Source of the DNA: JAUIAI01 sp041396685
Lineage (GTDB): Bacteria > Pseudomonadota > Gammaproteobacteria > Burkholderiales > Burkholderiaceae_E
Reading direction: 5' to 3'
Assembly: GCA_041396685.1 (NCBI GenBank)
Contig: JAWKYD010000007.1
Coordinates: 62,001 to 126,000 of the forward strand
DNA length: 64,000 nucleotides
Positions within the stretch are counted from its first letter, which is position 1, and the number at the start of each line of letters is the position of its first letter. The notes beneath the pieces are model-generated. The model saw only the letters and a list, made by a program, of their open reading frames with translations, was not told the DNA's origin and ran no database searches. The translations under genes and the position numbers were made by a program. Positions 34,988-44,283 of the stretch are shown here, one piece after another.

Positions 34988-35599
34988 TCACTGCCGGGTG
35001 CTGGTGGGCTGCGTGGGCAGCCAGCCGAGCTGGCCCGCGCCGGCCTGTTCGAGGGCGGCGATCAGAGCCTGCGCGGCCGGGGCGCGGACCATGACCTGCA
35101 CGCGCACCAGGCTGTCGTGCGTGATCACGAGGTCGGCCGCTTCGTACTCGCTTAACAGATGACGCACCCGGCCTTCGAGCGAATACGGGATCATGAATGC
35201 CAGCGTGCGCAGCGGCACGCGCGGCACCTTCTCGGCACCGCGCAAGGCCTCGGCGACCGCGCCGCCGTAGGCGCGCGTCAGCCCACCGGCGCCGAGCTTC
35301 ACGCCGCCGAAATAGCGCACGACGGTGGCCAGCACGCCGTCGAGCGCTTGCAGGCGCAACACCTCGAGCATCGGCCGGCCCGCGGTGCCGCCGGGTTCGC
35401 CATCGTCGTTCGCGGCCGAGTCGCCACCGGCCAGCAGTGCCCAGCAGACGTGGGTCGCATTGGGGTGGGCAATACGCTCGGCCTGCACCAACAAAAGTGC
35501 CGCGGCGCGGTCGGCAACCGGCGTGACGCGCGCGATGAACCGGCTCTTGCGTACGATGGTCTCGGCGCCGACCGGTGCGGCCAGGGTGAAACCGCTCAT
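34988..35599 (-). CDS. YigZ/IMPACT family protein
   Basis: A 203-residue protein with the two-domain YigZ pattern: KSRFIARVTPVADRAAALL, then HPNATHVCWALLAG, DDGEPGGTAGRPMLEVL and VVRYFGGVKLGAGGL in the UPF0029 domain, and a smaller C-terminal ferredoxin-like domain. YigZ relatives are thought to bind nucleic acid or ribosome-associated factors; the exact role is unsettled. ATG 35599 overlaps the stop of the Fe-S protein gene upstream (ATGA), so they share an mRNA. Confidence 0.93.
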   Translation of the reverse strand: MSGFTLAAPVGAETIVRKSRFIARVTPVADRAAALLLVQAERIAHPNATHVCWALLAGGDSAANDDGEPGGTAGRPMLEVLRLQALDGVLATVVRYFGGVKLGAGGLTRAYGGAVAEALRGAEKVPRVPLRTLAFMIPYSLEGRVRHLLSEYEAADLVITHDSLVRVQVMVRAPAAQALIAALEQAGAGQLGWLPTQPTSTRQ

Positions 35600-36804
35600 T
35601 GCCGGCGCGCCGCCTGCGTCCACCAGTCGGCGGGCTTGCGGCGCCGGCCGTGGCCGAGGCGGTCGTCGAGTCGAACCAGCCAGCCGGTGAGCGCAGGCCA
35701 GCGTCGCACGCCATGCCGGACCACCCATTGCCAAACCCGGGCGGGCAGGCGTGAGAAGTCGCGGTTGAACGGGCACACGCGAATGCAGATCGCGCAGTCG
35801 GTGTTCTGCTTGGTCCAGTAGGTGAAGCAGCGCTCGCCGTCGACCGACCATTTGCGGATGCCGATGATGTTCGAGCGGTTGTGGCGCGCGGTGCTCGGAT
35901 CGCCGTCCGGAATGGCTTTTGCCGGACAACCGTCGCTGCAGCGCCGACAGCGCTCGCAGAACTCCCGTACACCGAAGCGGACCGGCTCGTCGGTGGCCAG
36001 CGGCATGTCGGTGAACACCTTGCCCAGTCGTACGCGGGGGCCGTGACCCGGCGTGATCAGCAGGCCGTGCCGGCCGTACTCGCCCAGCCCTGCCTGAACG
36101 GCGGTGGGAATGCAAAGCGAACTGTCGTTCATGCTGGCCACCGCGCGGTAGCCGAGGTTGCGGATGTACTGCGCCAGCGCCAGCACCACCAGTGCATCGT
36201 GCGAATAGCCCAAGCCTGTGGCGGTGCCCGACAAGGCCGAGGGCACGGTGTCCAGCAATGCGGCATCCATCGGCTGCACCGTGACGATCACCCGGTCGAG
36301 ATCGGCCGCGATGTCGTTCTCGCGTGCGGTACCGCTCATGTCGCTGAACTTACGGGTGTAGAGCCAACGCGGATCGGTGGTCGTGATGCCGACGTCGGCC
36401 GCCCCGAACAGCCGGGCCGCCCGCTTGACCTCGCGCGCCGCCTGCCGTGTGTCGCCGATGTCCGCCTTCTCGGCGGCGGGTTCGCGATTCTGGCTGAACG
36501 CATCGCTGAAGCCCTCGCGCCGATCCTCATGCTCGCGCGCCTCGGTGAACAGGTCGCTGACGTGCCAGGCGGCATTGCGCAGTGCGTAGTCCTGCTGGCG
36601 AAAGCCATCGGCTTTGCGCCAATCGCTGAGGGTCTCGCGATAGGTGCGGTAGAAGCGCATCGCCGCCTCGCTGCGCATCTCGGGGTCGTGCCATGAGCGG
36701 CGAAAGACGTCGTCTTTCTGGTCGAAACGCTCGAACCGGTCGGTGACCTCGAAGCCGGCGAGGCGGTCGGTGGGTGGCGCCGCAGTGTCGTCCATGGCCG
36801 CCAT
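35596..36804 (-). CDS. Reductive-dehalogenase-like 4Fe-4S protein
   Basis: About 402 residues without a Tat signal. Two C-terminal Fe-S motifs are clear: CERCRRCSDGCPAKAIP, then RCFTYW followed by DCAICIRVCPFN (Cys, ten residues, CxxCxxxCP). This distinctive pair is that of RdhA reductive dehalogenases; the preceding region (DRVIVTVQPMDAALL, IRNLGYRAVASMND, GLGEYGRHGLLITPGHGPR) corresponds to their cobalamin-binding catalytic core. Epoxyqueuosine reductase shares part of the fold but has different spacing. No membrane-anchor rdhB-like gene is seen. The start may be ATG 36804 or 36795; neither has a strong ribosome site. A soluble, catabolic-type enzyme is plausible. Confidence 0.8.
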   Translation of the reverse strand: MAAMDDTAAPPTDRLAGFEVTDRFERFDQKDDVFRRSWHDPEMRSEAAMRFYRTYRETLSDWRKADGFRQQDYALRNAAWHVSDLFTEAREHEDRREGFSDAFSQNREPAAEKADIGDTRQAAREVKRAARLFGAADVGITTTDPRWLYTRKFSDMSGTARENDIAADLDRVIVTVQPMDAALLDTVPSALSGTATGLGYSHDALVVLALAQYIRNLGYRAVASMNDSSLCIPTAVQAGLGEYGRHGLLITPGHGPRVRLGKVFTDMPLATDEPVRFGVREFCERCRRCSDGCPAKAIPDGDPSTARHNRSNIIGIRKWSVDGERCFTYWTKQNTDCAICIRVCPFNRDFSRLPARVWQWVVRHGVRRWPALTGWLVRLDDRLGHGRRRKPADWWTQAARRQ

Positions 36805-36947
36805 CTTGCCACGCGCGTGCCGGCCGCGGCGATCGTCGGTCTGACCGCCACGGTCGTCCGCCGGCGAAAAGGCGTTTGCCCGCGTCGATGCTATCTTGGC
36901 CTTAGAAGCCTGCACTTGGGCTCCCCCCAGATAGCAAGAGACGATCG

Positions 36948-38210
36948 ATGCCCGAGAATGGACAGTCCCCGGAATCCCCGTCGCCGGCCAACGGGTTCGG
37001 GCTGCTGCTGACCGGCGGCGGGGCGCGCACCGCCTATCAGGCGGGAGTGCTGCGCGCGATCACCGAAATCCAGCCGACCTTGCAGTTTCCATACGGCGTC
37101 ATCTCGGGCACTTCCGCCGGTTCGATCAACGCCGCCTTCATCGCGGCACGCGCCGAGCAGTGGCCTCAGGCGGCCGACGACCTCTGCGACATCTGGCGTG
37201 AAATGCGGCCCGAGCAGGTGTTCAGCACCGAGATGCTCGACTGGTATCTGCGTGGTGCACGCTGGATATCCTGGCTGGCCGTGCCGAGACTGGTACGGCG
37301 CCAGCCCGAATCGATTCTCGACAACTCGCCCCTGATCGACAGCCTGCGCGAGATGATCGACCCCGACGCAATCAGTGCGAATCTCGAGGCAGGTCACTTC
37401 GATGCCCTGTGCATCGGTGCCTCGAGCTATACCTCGGGCCGACACATCACGTTCTACCAGTCGCGTCACGAGATCAGCGAGTGGCAGTCGGCCGACCGGG
37501 TCGCGCTGCGTCAGCGGATCACGATCGAACACCTGGCCGCCTCGAGCGCGATTCCGTTCGTGTTCACACCGGTTTCGCTGGCAACCGATGCGGGTCAGGA
37601 GTGGTTCGGCGACGGCTCGATGCGCCAGAGCGCGCCGTTGCTGCCCCTGGTGGAGGCAGGCGCGCACCGCATCCTCGCCATATCGGTGTCGCCCGAGGAA
37701 AGGGCGTCGATGTTCGCGGTGCGGCAGGATTCCGGCCAGCGTTCGCCGACACTCGCCCAGGTGGCCGGGCACGCGCTGGCCAGCGTCTTCTACGACGCCC
37801 TGCCTGCCGAGATCGACCAGATTCGGCGCATCAACAATGCGCTCGAGTTGCTCAATCGCGAGCTGCCGGAGGCATTCCCGTTTCGCCCCATCGACGTGCT
37901 GGCGATCTCGCCCAGCGAGCCGCTGGAGGCGATCGCGCTACGCCACGTGCGCGAGCTGCCGCCGCGGGTGCGCAGTTTTCTCAAGACCTTCGGTGCCACC
38001 GAGGCCAATGGCATGGCCCTGGCCAGCTATCTGTTGTTCGAGCCTGCGTTCACCAGCGAGCTGATCGAGCTGGGTGAGCGCGACGCCCACGCCCATGCGG
38101 ATCAGATCCGGGCGCTGTTCGAGCCGCAGCCCTCGCTGGCGGTCGATCCTGGTCACGTGGAGGCGATCCGCAAGTCGCTGTCGGCCTTCGCGCGTCGGTT
38201 CCTTGGGTGA
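36948..38210 (+). CDS. Patatin-like phospholipase
   Basis: A 420-residue serine hydrolase. The oxyanion motif GGGARTAYQAG (residues 23-33), nucleophile SGTSAGS (GxSxG) and the dyad Asp in FGDGSMRQ are all present in the patatin order. The remaining 200 residues form an extra C-terminal domain. No signal peptide is seen, so it is probably cytoplasmic and acts on phospholipid or acyl substrates. ATG 36948 has AAGAGA upstream. A strong terminator lies about 130 bases after its stop. Confidence 0.92.
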   Translation: MPENGQSPESPSPANGFGLLLTGGGARTAYQAGVLRAITEIQPTLQFPYGVISGTSAGSINAAFIAARAEQWPQAADDLCDIWREMRPEQVFSTEMLDWYLRGARWISWLAVPRLVRRQPESILDNSPLIDSLREMIDPDAISANLEAGHFDALCIGASSYTSGRHITFYQSRHEISEWQSADRVALRQRITIEHLAASSAIPFVFTPVSLATDAGQEWFGDGSMRQSAPLLPLVEAGAHRILAISVSPEERASMFAVRQDSGQRSPTLAQVAGHALASVFYDALPAEIDQIRRINNALELLNRELPEAFPFRPIDVLAISPSEPLEAIALRHVRELPPRVRSFLKTFGATEANGMALASYLLFEPAFTSELIELGERDAHAHADQIRALFEPQPSLAVDPGHVEAIRKSLSAFARRFLG

Positions 38211-38338
38211 AAAATTGCAACAACACGGCCCTGCTCTTTGACGCCGATCATGATTCGTGGCCGGCCGTCAGGCATTCGTCAGCGAAGCGCAATAGTCTTG
38301 CGGTGTCTCCAAGCGGTGAAAAATCACATCGCTTAGTT

Positions 38339-38366
38339 GGGCCCGCGCGTACGGGCCCTTTTTTTT
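38339..38366 (+). terminator. Strong rho-independent terminator
   Basis: GGGCCCG (38339-38345) and CGGGCCC (38352-38358) form a 7-bp stem with a 6-base loop, directly followed by eight T. This is the clearest intrinsic terminator of the window. It ends rightward transcripts, such as that of the patatin gene, before the convergent Crp/Fnr gene, or possibly a short RNA encoded in 38211-38366. Confidence 0.93.
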
Positions 38367-38390
38367 GTTCGTCACATAGCTGCGGGCGGG

Positions 38391-39068
38391 TCACGCTTCG
38401 CCGTAGTGCATCAATCCGTCCACTGACACCACGCTGACCGCGCCGTAGCGGACCTCGATCAGGCCGCTGTCCTCCAAGACCCTCAATGCCTGGTTGACGC
38501 GCTGCCGGGAGAGGCCGCTCAGCATGCCCAGCTCCAGCTGCGTGAAGTTCAGCTGCGAATCGGATGCCGGATAGAGCTGCGGATTGAAGAACTGCGCGAT
38601 GCAGCGGGCCAGCCGCCCTTCCGGGCTCAACAGGCGCTGGCTTTCCAGCGCCGAGATGAAGAAACCCAGCCGCTCGTTGAGCTGCAGGATCACGAAGCGG
38701 TTGAAGCCGATGTTGTTGTCGAGCAGCCAGAGAAAGACATCGCTCGGCATGTGTGCGATCCGGCAGTCGCGGGTGGCGTAGGCTTGGAAGCGACGGGGTT
38801 CGTTCTTCAACACCGACCCCTCGCCGAACCAGCCGCCGCGTACGATGCCGGCCAGGACGACTGTCTTGCCGCGCCGGTCGGTGTTGCACAGGCTGACCAG
38901 GCCGTCGACGACACCGATCCAGGATCGAACCGGGTCGCCCCGGTCGACGACCAAGCCGCTGGCGCCGACATCCACCACGCGGATGGATGCGCGCGCCCGC
39001 TGCCGTTGCTCGGCGGTCAGCGTCGGCCACCAGGCGCTGACTTCCAGCAGATCGTCCAGCTCCCGCAT
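38391..39068 (-). CDS. Crp/Fnr family transcriptional regulator
   Basis: A 225-residue regulator with an N-terminal cyclic-nucleotide-type beta-roll (LVVDRGDPVRSWIGVVDGLV, GGWFGEGSVLKNEP), a dimerisation helix and a C-terminal winged HTH (LELGMLSGLSRQRVNQALRV, LIEVRYGAVSVVSVDGL). There is no N-terminal cysteine cluster, so it is not an FNR oxygen sensor; the effector is unknown. ATG 39068 is backed by GGGAGG; the open frame for 96 codons further up is not coding. It is divergent from the acyl-CoA synthetase gene and may control that LIV cluster. Confidence 0.93.
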   Translation of the reverse strand: MRELDDLLEVSAWWPTLTAEQRQRARASIRVVDVGASGLVVDRGDPVRSWIGVVDGLVSLCNTDRRGKTVVLAGIVRGGWFGEGSVLKNEPRRFQAYATRDCRIAHMPSDVFLWLLDNNIGFNRFVILQLNERLGFFISALESQRLLSPEGRLARCIAQFFNPQLYPASDSQLNFTQLELGMLSGLSRQRVNQALRVLEDSGLIEVRYGAVSVVSVDGLMHYGEA

Positions 39069-39290
39069 CGGGCCTCCCGGGCGTTTCCGTGAGCGACTTG
39101 GCACCGGCGGCCGTTTTCGCGCCGGTTTGTCGTCTCGATGACAACTATACCGTGAGCCAGCGGTTACACTTTCCGCCCGCGGAAGTCGGGTCGCACGAGA
39201 CCGGCCAGCCGCGTGGCGCAAGGCGAAAGCCGCGCCGGCATCCGGACCGGGCCAGGGCCCCGTCCGCCGCCGAACTGGAGGAGAAATGCG

Positions 39291-41258
39291 ATGGCCGACG
39301 TCGACGCCGCGGCTGGCGACCCTGTGACCACCTTCCCCAAACTGCTTGCCGAGCACGCGCGCAAGCGGTCGGCTCGACCGGCCCTGCGCGAGAAGGATCT
39401 GGGCATCTGGCAGATCTGGACCTGGGCGCAGCTGGCCGCCGAGGTCGAGCGGGTGGCGGCCGGCCTGAAGGACCTGGGTCTGCGCCGCGGCGAGAACATC
39501 GCGATCGTCGGTGACAACCGGCCACGTCTGACCGCGGCGATGCTGGCTGCCCAGTCGCTGGGCGCGATTCCGGTGCCGCTCTATCAGGATGCGGTCGCGC
39601 GCGAGATGGTCTATGTGTTCGAGAACGCCGAGCTACGTTTTGCGATCGTCGAGGACCAGGAGCAGGTCGACAAGATGCTCGAGATCCGCGGACAGTGGCC
39701 GCAGCTCGAGCACATCGTCTACGACGATCCGCGCGGCTTGCGCGATTACGAACAAACCGGCCTGCTCAGCTACGAGAGCCTGGTCGGTGCGGGTCGGGCC
39801 ACGCTGAAAGAGAAACCCGAACTCGTCGCGCACGAGGTGAGCCAGGGCGGGCCCGACGATGTCGCCGCGATGTTCTACACCTCGGGCACCACCGGCCGGC
39901 CCAAGGGGGTCATTCACACCTACCGCTCGCTGATGTCGGTCTCGGTCGAGGCCTCGCGAATGGAGCGGCTGACGGAGCGCGACGAGATCCTCGCCTACCT
40001 GCCGCCGGCCTGGATCGGCCAGAACATCTTTTCGTTCTCACAATGGCTGGTCAACGGCTATACGGTCAACTGCCCCGAGTCCGGCGACACGGTTGCCCAG
40101 GATATGCGCGAGGTCGGGCCCACCTTCTACTTCGCGCCGCCACGCGTGCTCGAGAACCTGCTCACCCAGGTCACGATCCGCATGGAGGACGCGGCGCCGA
40201 TCAAGCGACGCATGTTCGCTTACTTCATGGACGTTGCGCGCCGCGTGGGCGAGCGCATCCTGAACGGCGATGCCAGCGTCGGCGCCGGCGATCGTCTCAA
40301 GTACCGGCTCGGCGACTTCCTGGTCTACGGCCCGCTGCGCAATGCGCTGGGCATGAGCCGGGTGCGACTGGCCTACACCGCCGGCGAGGCCATCGGCCCC
40401 GATCTGTTCGTGTTCTACCGCTCGCTGGGCATCAATCTGAAGCAGCTCTACGGTTCGACCGAGACCGCCGTGTTCGTCTGCGTGCAGCCCGATGGTCAGG
40501 TCAAGGCCGACACCGTCGGTCCGCCGATCAAGGGAGTCGAACTGCGTCGCACCGATTCGGGTGAGATCCTGATCCGCAGCCCCGGTCTGCTGCGCGAGTA
40601 CTACAAGAACCCCGAAGCGACCGCCGAGGTCAAGGATGCCGAAGGCTGGTACCACACGGGCGACGCCGGCTATCTCGACAACGACGGCCACCTGAAGATC
40701 ATCGATCGTGCCAAGGATGTCGGCAAGCTTGCCGGTGGCCAGTTGTTTGCGCCCAAGTACCTCGAGAACAAGCTCAAGTTCTTTCCGTACATCAAGGAAG
40801 CGGTGGCCATCGGCGACGGTCGTGACAGAGCCACGGTGCTGATCAATATCGATTTCCCGGCTTGCGGCAACTGGGCCGAGCGGCGCCAGATCGGCTATGC
40901 CGGCTATGTGGACCTGGCCAACCGCGACGACATCTACGATCTGGTGCGCGAGTGCGTCGAGAAGGTCAATGCCGATCTCGCCACCGATCCCATGATGTCT
41001 GCCTCGCAGATGCACCGCTTCATCGTTCTCCACAAGGAACTCGACGCCGACGACGGCGAGCTCACCCGCACACAGAAGGTGCGCCGCGGTTTCATCGCCG
41101 AGCGATACGCACCGCTGATCGATGCGCTCTACGACGGCTCGACCGAACAGGAGATCGAGACGCCGGTGACCTTCGAGGATGGCCGTGCCGGCGCGATCAA
41201 AGCCACCGTCAAGATCCGCGACGCCAAGACCTTCGCTGCCGTTCGGGAGGCCGCATAG
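39291..41258 (+). CDS. AMP-dependent acyl-CoA synthetase (long-chain fatty acid type)
   Basis: A 655-residue adenylate-forming ligase. The AMP-binding P-loop-like motif is FYTSGTTGRPKGVIHTY near residue 200; the later motifs are QLYGSTETAVFVC, YHTGDAGYLDNDGHLKIIDR and LAGGQLFAPKYLENKLK. The length and the class of the last motifs fit long-chain acyl-CoA synthetases. ATG 39291 has GGAGGAG upstream. It heads an operon with LIV-type transporter genes: its stop TAG shares a base with the GTG of the first ATPase. It likely activates the imported carboxylic acid to its CoA thioester, pulling uptake forward. Confidence 0.95.
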   Translation: MADVDAAAGDPVTTFPKLLAEHARKRSARPALREKDLGIWQIWTWAQLAAEVERVAAGLKDLGLRRGENIAIVGDNRPRLTAAMLAAQSLGAIPVPLYQDAVAREMVYVFENAELRFAIVEDQEQVDKMLEIRGQWPQLEHIVYDDPRGLRDYEQTGLLSYESLVGAGRATLKEKPELVAHEVSQGGPDDVAAMFYTSGTTGRPKGVIHTYRSLMSVSVEASRMERLTERDEILAYLPPAWIGQNIFSFSQWLVNGYTVNCPESGDTVAQDMREVGPTFYFAPPRVLENLLTQVTIRMEDAAPIKRRMFAYFMDVARRVGERILNGDASVGAGDRLKYRLGDFLVYGPLRNALGMSRVRLAYTAGEAIGPDLFVFYRSLGINLKQLYGSTETAVFVCVQPDGQVKADTVGPPIKGVELRRTDSGEILIRSPGLLREYYKNPEATAEVKDAEGWYHTGDAGYLDNDGHLKIIDRAKDVGKLAGGQLFAPKYLENKLKFFPYIKEAVAIGDGRDRATVLINIDFPACGNWAERRQIGYAGYVDLANRDDIYDLVRECVEKVNADLATDPMMSASQMHRFIVLHKELDADDGELTRTQKVRRGFIAERYAPLIDALYDGSTEQEIETPVTFEDGRAGAIKATVKIRDAKTFAAVREAA

Positions 41259-42046
41259 TGGCCAAAGACATTGCTCCGGGCGAGATCCTGCTCGATGTCC
41301 GCAACATTTCGCTGTCGTTCGGCGGCGTGAAGGCGATCACCGATATCTCCTTCGATGTGCGCAAAGGCGAGGTGCGCGCGATCATCGGCCCCAACGGAGC
41401 CGGCAAGACCTCGATGCTCAACTGCATCAACGGTTTCTATCACCCGCAAGTGGGCACCATCACGTACAAGGGAGAGGTACGCCAGGCGATGCGGCCGTAC
41501 ATGGCCGCCGCCCAGGGCATCTCGCGCACCTTCCAGAACGTGGCGCTGTTTCGCGGCATGTCCACGCTCGACAACATCATGTCCGGGCGCACGCTGCGCA
41601 TGCATCGCGGCTTCTTCTGGCAGTGCCTGCGCTTCGGGCCGGCACTGGCCGAAGAAATCGAGCATCGCGAGAAGGTCGAGGAGATCATCGATTTCCTCGA
41701 GATCCAGGCCATCCGCAAGACGCCGGTGGGGCGGCTTCCCTATGGTTTGCAAAAACGCGTCGAACTGGCGCGCGCACTGGCCATGGAGCCCGAACTGTTG
41801 CTGCTCGACGAACCCATGGCAGGCATGAACCTCGAAGAGAAGGAAGACATGAGTCGCTTCATCCTTGAGGTGAATCAGCACTTCGGCACCACGATCACGC
41901 TGATCGAGCACGACATGGGCGTGGTCATGGATCTGTCCGACCGGGTCGTGGTGCTCGACTACGGCAAGAAGATCGCCGATGGCACACCGGCCGAGGTCCA
42001 GGCGGACCAGGCCGTGATCGATGCCTATCTCGGCGTCGCGCATTGA
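41258..42046 (+). CDS. LivG-type ABC transporter ATP-binding protein
   Basis: A 262-residue ABC ATPase. Walker A is GPNGAGKTS, the signature region LPYGLQKRVELARAL, Walker B LLLLDEPMAG, and the H-loop LIEHDMGVVMD; the long insert between Walker A and signature (RTFQNVALFRGMSTLDNIMSGR) and the C-terminal DAYLGVAH are typical of LivG. The start is GTG 41258, overlapping the acyl-CoA synthetase stop. It energises uptake with the LivF-type subunit at 45734 and the two permeases. Confidence 0.95.
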   Translation: MAKDIAPGEILLDVRNISLSFGGVKAITDISFDVRKGEVRAIIGPNGAGKTSMLNCINGFYHPQVGTITYKGEVRQAMRPYMAAAQGISRTFQNVALFRGMSTLDNIMSGRTLRMHRGFFWQCLRFGPALAEEIEHREKVEEIIDFLEIQAIRKTPVGRLPYGLQKRVELARALAMEPELLLLDEPMAGMNLEEKEDMSRFILEVNQHFGTTITLIEHDMGVVMDLSDRVVVLDYGKKIADGTPAEVQADQAVIDAYLGVAH

Positions 42047-42056
42047 GGCCGGCGCC

Positions 42057-43013
42057 ATGGACATCATCACCTCGATCTTCGTTTCGCCGTTCGCCGACAT
42101 GTTCGGCGACCTGAGCTTCCTGACCCAGGTGCTCTGGGAAGGCTTCGTGCAAGGCACGCTTTATTCGCTGATCGCCCTGGGTTTCGTGCTGATCTTCAAG
42201 GCCTCGGGCGTGTTCAATTTCGCGCAGGGCATCCTGGTGGTGTTCGCGGCGCTCACCCTGATCGGCCTCTACGAGGCCGGGGCGCCGGCCTGGCTGGCAG
42301 TGATACTCACGCTTGGTGTCATGGGCTTGCTCGCGATCGGCATCGAGCGCGTCGTGCTGCGCCCGTTGGTCAATCAGCACGACGCCATCCTGTTGATGGC
42401 CACGATCGGACTGGCCCGTTTCCTGACCGGGCTCGGTCAGTTCATTTTCGGCGGCGACAACAAGTCGATGATCACCGAAGAGATCGGCCTGCCCACCGGC
42501 TCCAGCGACATCGATGCCTTCGGCGGCGTGGTCATCTTCGAGCACCTGGATATCGCCGCGGTTGTCATCGCCGGTCTGATGGTCGCGGCGCTCGCCCTGT
42601 TCTTTTCCAAGACCCGCATCGGCCGGGCGCTGCGCGCAGTGGCCGACGACCACCAGGCCGCGTTGTCGGTGGGCATCTCGCTCAACCAGATCTGGGCCAT
42701 CGTCTGGTTTGCGGCCGGCATCGTTGCGCTGGTCACCGGCATCATGTGGGGCGCCCGGTCGGGCGTCTCGTTCGCGCTCGAGATCATCGCGCTCAAGGCG
42801 CTGGCCGTGCTGATCATCGGCGGTTTTACTTCGGTGCCCGGCGCCATCGTGGCCGGCCTGATCGTGGGCATCTCGGAGAAGCTGTTCGAGATCTACTGGG
42901 GTGGCCTGCTCGGCGGCGGTGTCGAGTCGTGGTTCGCCTACCTTCTCGCGCTGATCTTTCTGCTGTTCCGGCCGCAAGGTCTGTTCGGCGAGAAGATCAT
43001 CGAGCGCATCTGA
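42057..43013 (+). CDS. LivH-type ABC transporter permease
   Basis: A 318-residue membrane protein with the LivH pattern: FVQGTLYSLIALGFVLIFKA, GVFNFAQGILVVFAALTLIG, the cytoplasmic coupling segment FFSKTRIGRALRAVADDHQAA, ALAVLIIGGFTSVPGAIVAG and a closing LLFRPQGLFGEK. ATG 42057 lies 11 bases after the ATPase stop. It forms the transport path with the next permease. Confidence 0.95.
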   Translation: MDIITSIFVSPFADMFGDLSFLTQVLWEGFVQGTLYSLIALGFVLIFKASGVFNFAQGILVVFAALTLIGLYEAGAPAWLAVILTLGVMGLLAIGIERVVLRPLVNQHDAILLMATIGLARFLTGLGQFIFGGDNKSMITEEIGLPTGSSDIDAFGGVVIFEHLDIAAVVIAGLMVAALALFFSKTRIGRALRAVADDHQAALSVGISLNQIWAIVWFAAGIVALVTGIMWGARSGVSFALEIIALKALAVLIIGGFTSVPGAIVAGLIVGISEKLFEIYWGGLLGGGVESWFAYLLALIFLLFRPQGLFGEKIIERI

Positions 43014-43029
43014 TTCGAGAGTCGATGCC

Positions 43030-44124
43030 ATGTTCTACCGTGAAACCGGTCAGTTCAAGACCAGCTACCAGTCGGATCAGGCGATCTTCCCGATCCTGCA
43101 GGACCGCATCGGCCTGGCGGTCATCCTGTTGCTGGCGTTCGTGGTCGTGCCTTTCATCGGCGCCGTCTCCGAGTCGGGCGAGTTTCTGCTCAACAGCATC
43201 ATGACGCCGTTCCTGATCTTCTCGCTCGCCGCCATCGGGCTGAACATCCTGATGGGCTACGCAGGTCAGCTATCCCTTGGCACCGGGGCATTCATGGGCG
43301 TGGGCGCCTATGCCTGCTACAAGCTCACCACCTACTTCCCCGATGCCAACATCGTCGTCCTGATCCTGGTTTCAGGGCTGTTCTCGGCGCTGGTGGGCAT
43401 GGTGTTCGGCCTGCCGTCGCTGCGTATCAAAGGGCTCTATCTGGCCGTCACCACGCTGGCCGCACAGTTCTTCCTCGAGTGGTGCTTCATCCGCATCGAG
43501 TGGTTGTACAACTACGAGCCTTCGGGCGCGATCATCGTGCCCGAGCGCGAGGTGCTGGGCACGGTGGTGGCCGGTGCCTCGGCCAACCACGTGACCAAGT
43601 ACCTGATCGTGCTGGCGATCGTTGCGCTGATGACCTGGGTCGCCTCCAACCTGGTGCACGGCCGCCTCGGCCGTTCGTGGATGATGATCCGCGACATGGA
43701 TATCGCCGCCGAGTTGATGGGCGTGCGGCCGCTGCAGGCGAAGCTGTCCGCGTTCGCGGTCTCGTCCTACTACTGCGGTGTGGCCGGCGCGATGATGGTG
43801 TTTCTCTGGCTGGGCGCGGCAGAGGTCGAGAGCTTCGACATCAACCACTCATTCCTGATCCTGTTCATGGTCATCGTCGGCGGCATGGGCAGCCTGATCG
43901 GTTCGTTCCTGGGCGCGGCATTCATCTGGGTCCTGCCCATCGTGATCAAGTTTCTGCCCGAGTCGGTGGGTGTCGAGCTCCACGCGGCGACGGTCGAGCA
44001 CCTCAACCTGATGGTCATCGGCGCGCTGATCATCTTCTTCCTGGCCGTCGAGCCGCACGGGCTGGCCAGGCTCTGGCAGCTGCTCAAGGAGAAACTGCGC
44101 GTCTGGCCGTTTCCGTATGCGTGA
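43030..44124 (+). CDS. LivM-type ABC transporter permease
   Basis: A 364-residue membrane protein with LivM motifs: LAAIGLNILMGYAGQLSLGT, GAFMGVGAYACYKLT, FGLPSLRIKGLYLAVTTLAAQ, GRLGRSWMMIRDMDIAAELM and a closing FLAVEPHGLARLW. A hydrophilic stretch of about 40 residues precedes the first helix. GAGAG precedes ATG 43030. It is the heterodimer partner of the LivH-type permease directly upstream. Confidence 0.95.
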   Translation: MFYRETGQFKTSYQSDQAIFPILQDRIGLAVILLLAFVVVPFIGAVSESGEFLLNSIMTPFLIFSLAAIGLNILMGYAGQLSLGTGAFMGVGAYACYKLTTYFPDANIVVLILVSGLFSALVGMVFGLPSLRIKGLYLAVTTLAAQFFLEWCFIRIEWLYNYEPSGAIIVPEREVLGTVVAGASANHVTKYLIVLAIVALMTWVASNLVHGRLGRSWMMIRDMDIAAELMGVRPLQAKLSAFAVSSYYCGVAGAMMVFLWLGAAEVESFDINHSFLILFMVIVGGMGSLIGSFLGAAFIWVLPIVIKFLPESVGVELHAATVEHLNLMVIGALIIFFLAVEPHGLARLWQLLKEKLRVWPFPYA

Positions 44125-44154
44125 TCGGTCGGCGGTTGGGCGACCCGGGTGCCG

Positions 44155-44170
44155 GTGGGCACTTGCCCAC
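44155..44170 (+). other. Hairpin upstream of the binding-protein gene
   Basis: GTGGGC and GCCCAC form a perfect 6-bp stem around ACTT, extended by weaker outer pairs, 30 bases after the permease stop. It could mark an RNA processing site or a weak terminator that lets the binding protein be expressed at its own level. No T-run follows. Confidence 0.4.
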
Positions 44171-44283
44171 GACCGGCCCGCGGAACGCTACGCTGTCATC
44201 TGAACGAAAGGCGAGCCGTTTTCGTTCTGTATTCCCTGGCTTGGCTCAGCGCCGGTTCCGACCGGCAAATTGGAGGAGGACTC

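Noticed and set aside
33259..35094. Long plus-strand open frame of 611 codons across the lipoprotein and MFS remnants
   Set aside because: It reads both genes out of frame and yields Arg/Gly/Ala-rich sequence; the MFS helices lie in another frame.
38316..38329. Dyad GGTGA-N4-TCACA as a Crp/Fnr binding site
   Set aside because: The spacer of four does not suit TGTGA-N6-TCACA, the FNR half-sites do not match, and it lies downstream of genes, near a terminator.
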